Assembly (NCBI RefSeq): GCF_017874215.1
Contig: NZ_JAGGLB010000003.1
Location: forward strand, 124,001-188,000
DNA length: 64,000 bases
Source of the DNA: Paenibacillus eucommiae
GTDB taxonomy: Bacteria > Bacillota > Bacilli > Paenibacillales > NBRC-103111
Reading direction: 5' to 3'
A program made the position numbers and the translations under genes. Below are positions 62,829 to 64,000 of this stretch, in pieces; positions within the stretch are counted from its first letter, which is position 1, and every line of letters starts with the position of its first letter. The notes below the pieces were generated by a model. That model was given only the letters and a program-made list of their open reading frames with translations. It was not told where the DNA came from and ran no database searches.

Positions 62829-64000
62829 AAGGCACGTCCTCCTTCCTGTACTGGGATTCATAAATTTGGCGATATAAGGAAGACGCAGTGATCAGCTCAT
62901 TATGTGTTCCCTTATCAATCAGCCGTCCTTCATCGATCAGCAGGATCAGATCCGCAGAAGCGGTGGAGCTGATCTTCTGAGTAATCAGGAAAGTTGTGCA
63001 TGACAGGCTGGTCAGCGCATCCAGAAGTGCAGCTTCTGTCCTAACGTCCAAAGCGCTAGTGCTATCGTCGAGTATAAGGATGGACGGGTTCCGGACAAGC
63101 GCGCGGGCGATCGACAGACGCTGCTTTTGTCCCCCTGACAAGTTGACGCCTCTTTGTCCTAGCATCGTATCATAACCGTCAGGCAGACGTTCGATTGTCT
63201 CGTGAATTTGAGCCTGCTTGGCAGCCTCGACAATCTGCTCAAAGCTGGCGTTCTCCAAACCCCAAGCGATATTGTCCCGCACAGTGCCAGTGAAGAGCAG
63301 CACTTCCTGGGGCACATAGCCAATGGCTTCACGCAGACTGACAACGTTAAGCTTGCGGGCATCAACACCATCGATCCGCACCGTTCCTTCCTGCTCTTCG
63401 TAAAGCCTGGTGATGAGCTGAACGAGCGACGACTTGCCTGCGCCGGTTGCTCCCATGATTGCGATCCGTTCCCCGGGACGTGCCGTGAATGAAACGTCCT
63501 TCAATACAGAAACTTCACCGCCCGGATATTGGAAGCCGACACGATCAAATTCGACACCGCCTGTAACGTTCAGGAGAAGCTTCCCATCCTGGAAGACCTC
63601 ATTCCCCTCGCCGTCAGCAGCGAATACTTCGTTGATACGCCTTGTGGAAGCTCGCGCTCTCGAGAAAGAGACAATCAGCCAGGCGAAAGCCGATAACGCA
63701 CCGATCGTGCGTAAAGAGTAGTTCATCACTGCGACGACTTGTCCTACCGTCGCGTCACCGGAGGCAATGTCAGCCCTCCCAAACCAGAGTACGGCAATGA
63801 TGCCTGCATTCATAACCAGCATTATGAAAGGCATCGTCGTCTCCGTCAACCGTAAAGCGGAAACTGTACTTTTCATTAATTTCAAACAAGCCTGAACGAA
63901 CCGGTTGCTCTCATGACTCATGCGCACGAAGACACGGATGAGACGCATACCAGTGAGATTCTCTTGAATGACACCATTGACTGAGTCCAGACGCTCCTGT
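62809..64000 (-). CDS. ABC exporter half-transporter, first subunit, 5' end outside window
   Basis: The frame is open to the right edge, giving at least 397 residues. The visible part begins within the membrane domain (QERLDSVNGVIQENLTGMRL) and contains an ATPase with Walker A MGATGAGKSS, Q loop YVPQEVLLF, signature NLSGGQKQRLS and Walker B ILILDDSTSALD. Asp replaces the catalytic Glu after Walker B (LDDSTS), the sign of the degenerate site typical of heterodimeric exporters. Upstream partner of the gene at 60996. Confidence 0.92.
   Translation of the reverse strand, partial: QERLDSVNGVIQENLTGMRLIRVFVRMSHESNRFVQACLKLMKSTVSALRLTETTMPFIMLVMNAGIIAVLWFGRADIASGDATVGQVVAVMNYSLRTIGALSAFAWLIVSFSRARASTRRINEVFAADGEGNEVFQDGKLLLNVTGGVEFDRVGFQYPGGEVSVLKDVSFTARPGERIAIMGATGAGKSSLVQLITRLYEEQEGTVRIDGVDARKLNVVSLREAIGYVPQEVLLFTGTVRDNIAWGLENASFEQIVEAAKQAQIHETIERLPDGYDTMLGQRGVNLSGGQKQRLSIARALVRNPSILILDDSTSALDVRTEAALLDALTSLSCTTFLITQKISSTASADLILLIDEGRLIDKGTHNELITASSLYRQIYESQYRKEDVPYVQSTS

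Overview
The window looks like chromosomal DNA of a low-to-mid G+C, spore-forming Firmicute, most likely Paenibacillus or a close relative. This rests on strong AGGAGG-type ribosome sites, frequent GTG and TTG starts, TTGACA/TATAAT promoters, Fur boxes in front of siderophore-binding lipoproteins, an AraC/binding-protein fusion of the Btr type, a large SpoVK/CbxX-like AAA protein and a LipO-type binding protein with a calcium-loop-like motif. There are no rRNA or tRNA genes, no CRISPR array, no phage genes and no recognisable transposase. Most genes are on the minus strand, in short operons of accessory, resistance and regulatory function.

Layout. 1-3549: 5' part of a multi-AAA ATPase gene that runs off the left edge. 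3.8-5.6 kb: a small DUF1871-like gene, a GNAT acetyltransferase and a histidine phosphatase. 5.6-7.7 kb: a Fur-controlled iron locus in which an AraC regulator and a siderophore-binding lipoprotein share one reading frame. 8.4-11.9 kb: trpEG and pabB behind a leader carrying an 11-triplet TRAP-type (G/U)AG tract. 12-16.8 kb: a UvrA-like drug-resistance ATPase and a 14-TM MFS pump, divergent from a MarR regulator. 17.6-22.7 kb: a two-component system, two lipoproteins and an M56-like protein with altered active-site motifs, behind a CsoR-like operator. 22.9-29.4 kb: an FGE-like protein, a TetR/UvrA-like pair, an ArsR/SRPBCC pair, and a TetR gene with downstream membrane proteins sharing one palindromic operator. 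29.4-38.3 kb: a phosphatase-NUDIX fusion, a tandem VOC protein, a MarR/EamA/flavoprotein cluster, DUF998, a short-chain dehydrogenase lacking its catalytic Tyr, and a kinase-like gene. 38.5-43 kb: decayed rsgA-like and DHFR-like genes, arsC, and an ArsR regulator facing a frameshifted TetA(L)-like pump. 43-56 kb: PhyH and an orphan binding lipoprotein, two related methyltransferases, SelO, an erythromycin-esterase homologue, a second Fur/Btr iron locus, and VTT and DUF2809 membrane proteins. 56.3-64 kb: a pentapeptide-repeat protein, a ResA-like protein, BlaI, a CzcD-type exporter and a heterodimeric ABC exporter cut by the right edge.

The least explained signal is a repeat family. Four copies of a roughly 280-bp intergenic element (8.1-8.4, 16.8-17.1, 57.3-57.6 and 60.3-60.6 kb) fold into a long branched hairpin whose arms vary by compensating and G-U changes. 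Each copy lies beside short palindromes of the form TTTAACGATG-N5-CATCGTTAAA. Copies 1 and 2 are inverted around the trpEG-to-marR block, and copies 3 and 4 are inverted around the resA-blaI-czcD block.

Other points are four genes whose best ribosome site points to a CTG or ATA start, two genes collapsed to their two ends by internal deletion, and several small regulons readable from paired operators. All calls come from reading the sequence; no database search or folding program was run.
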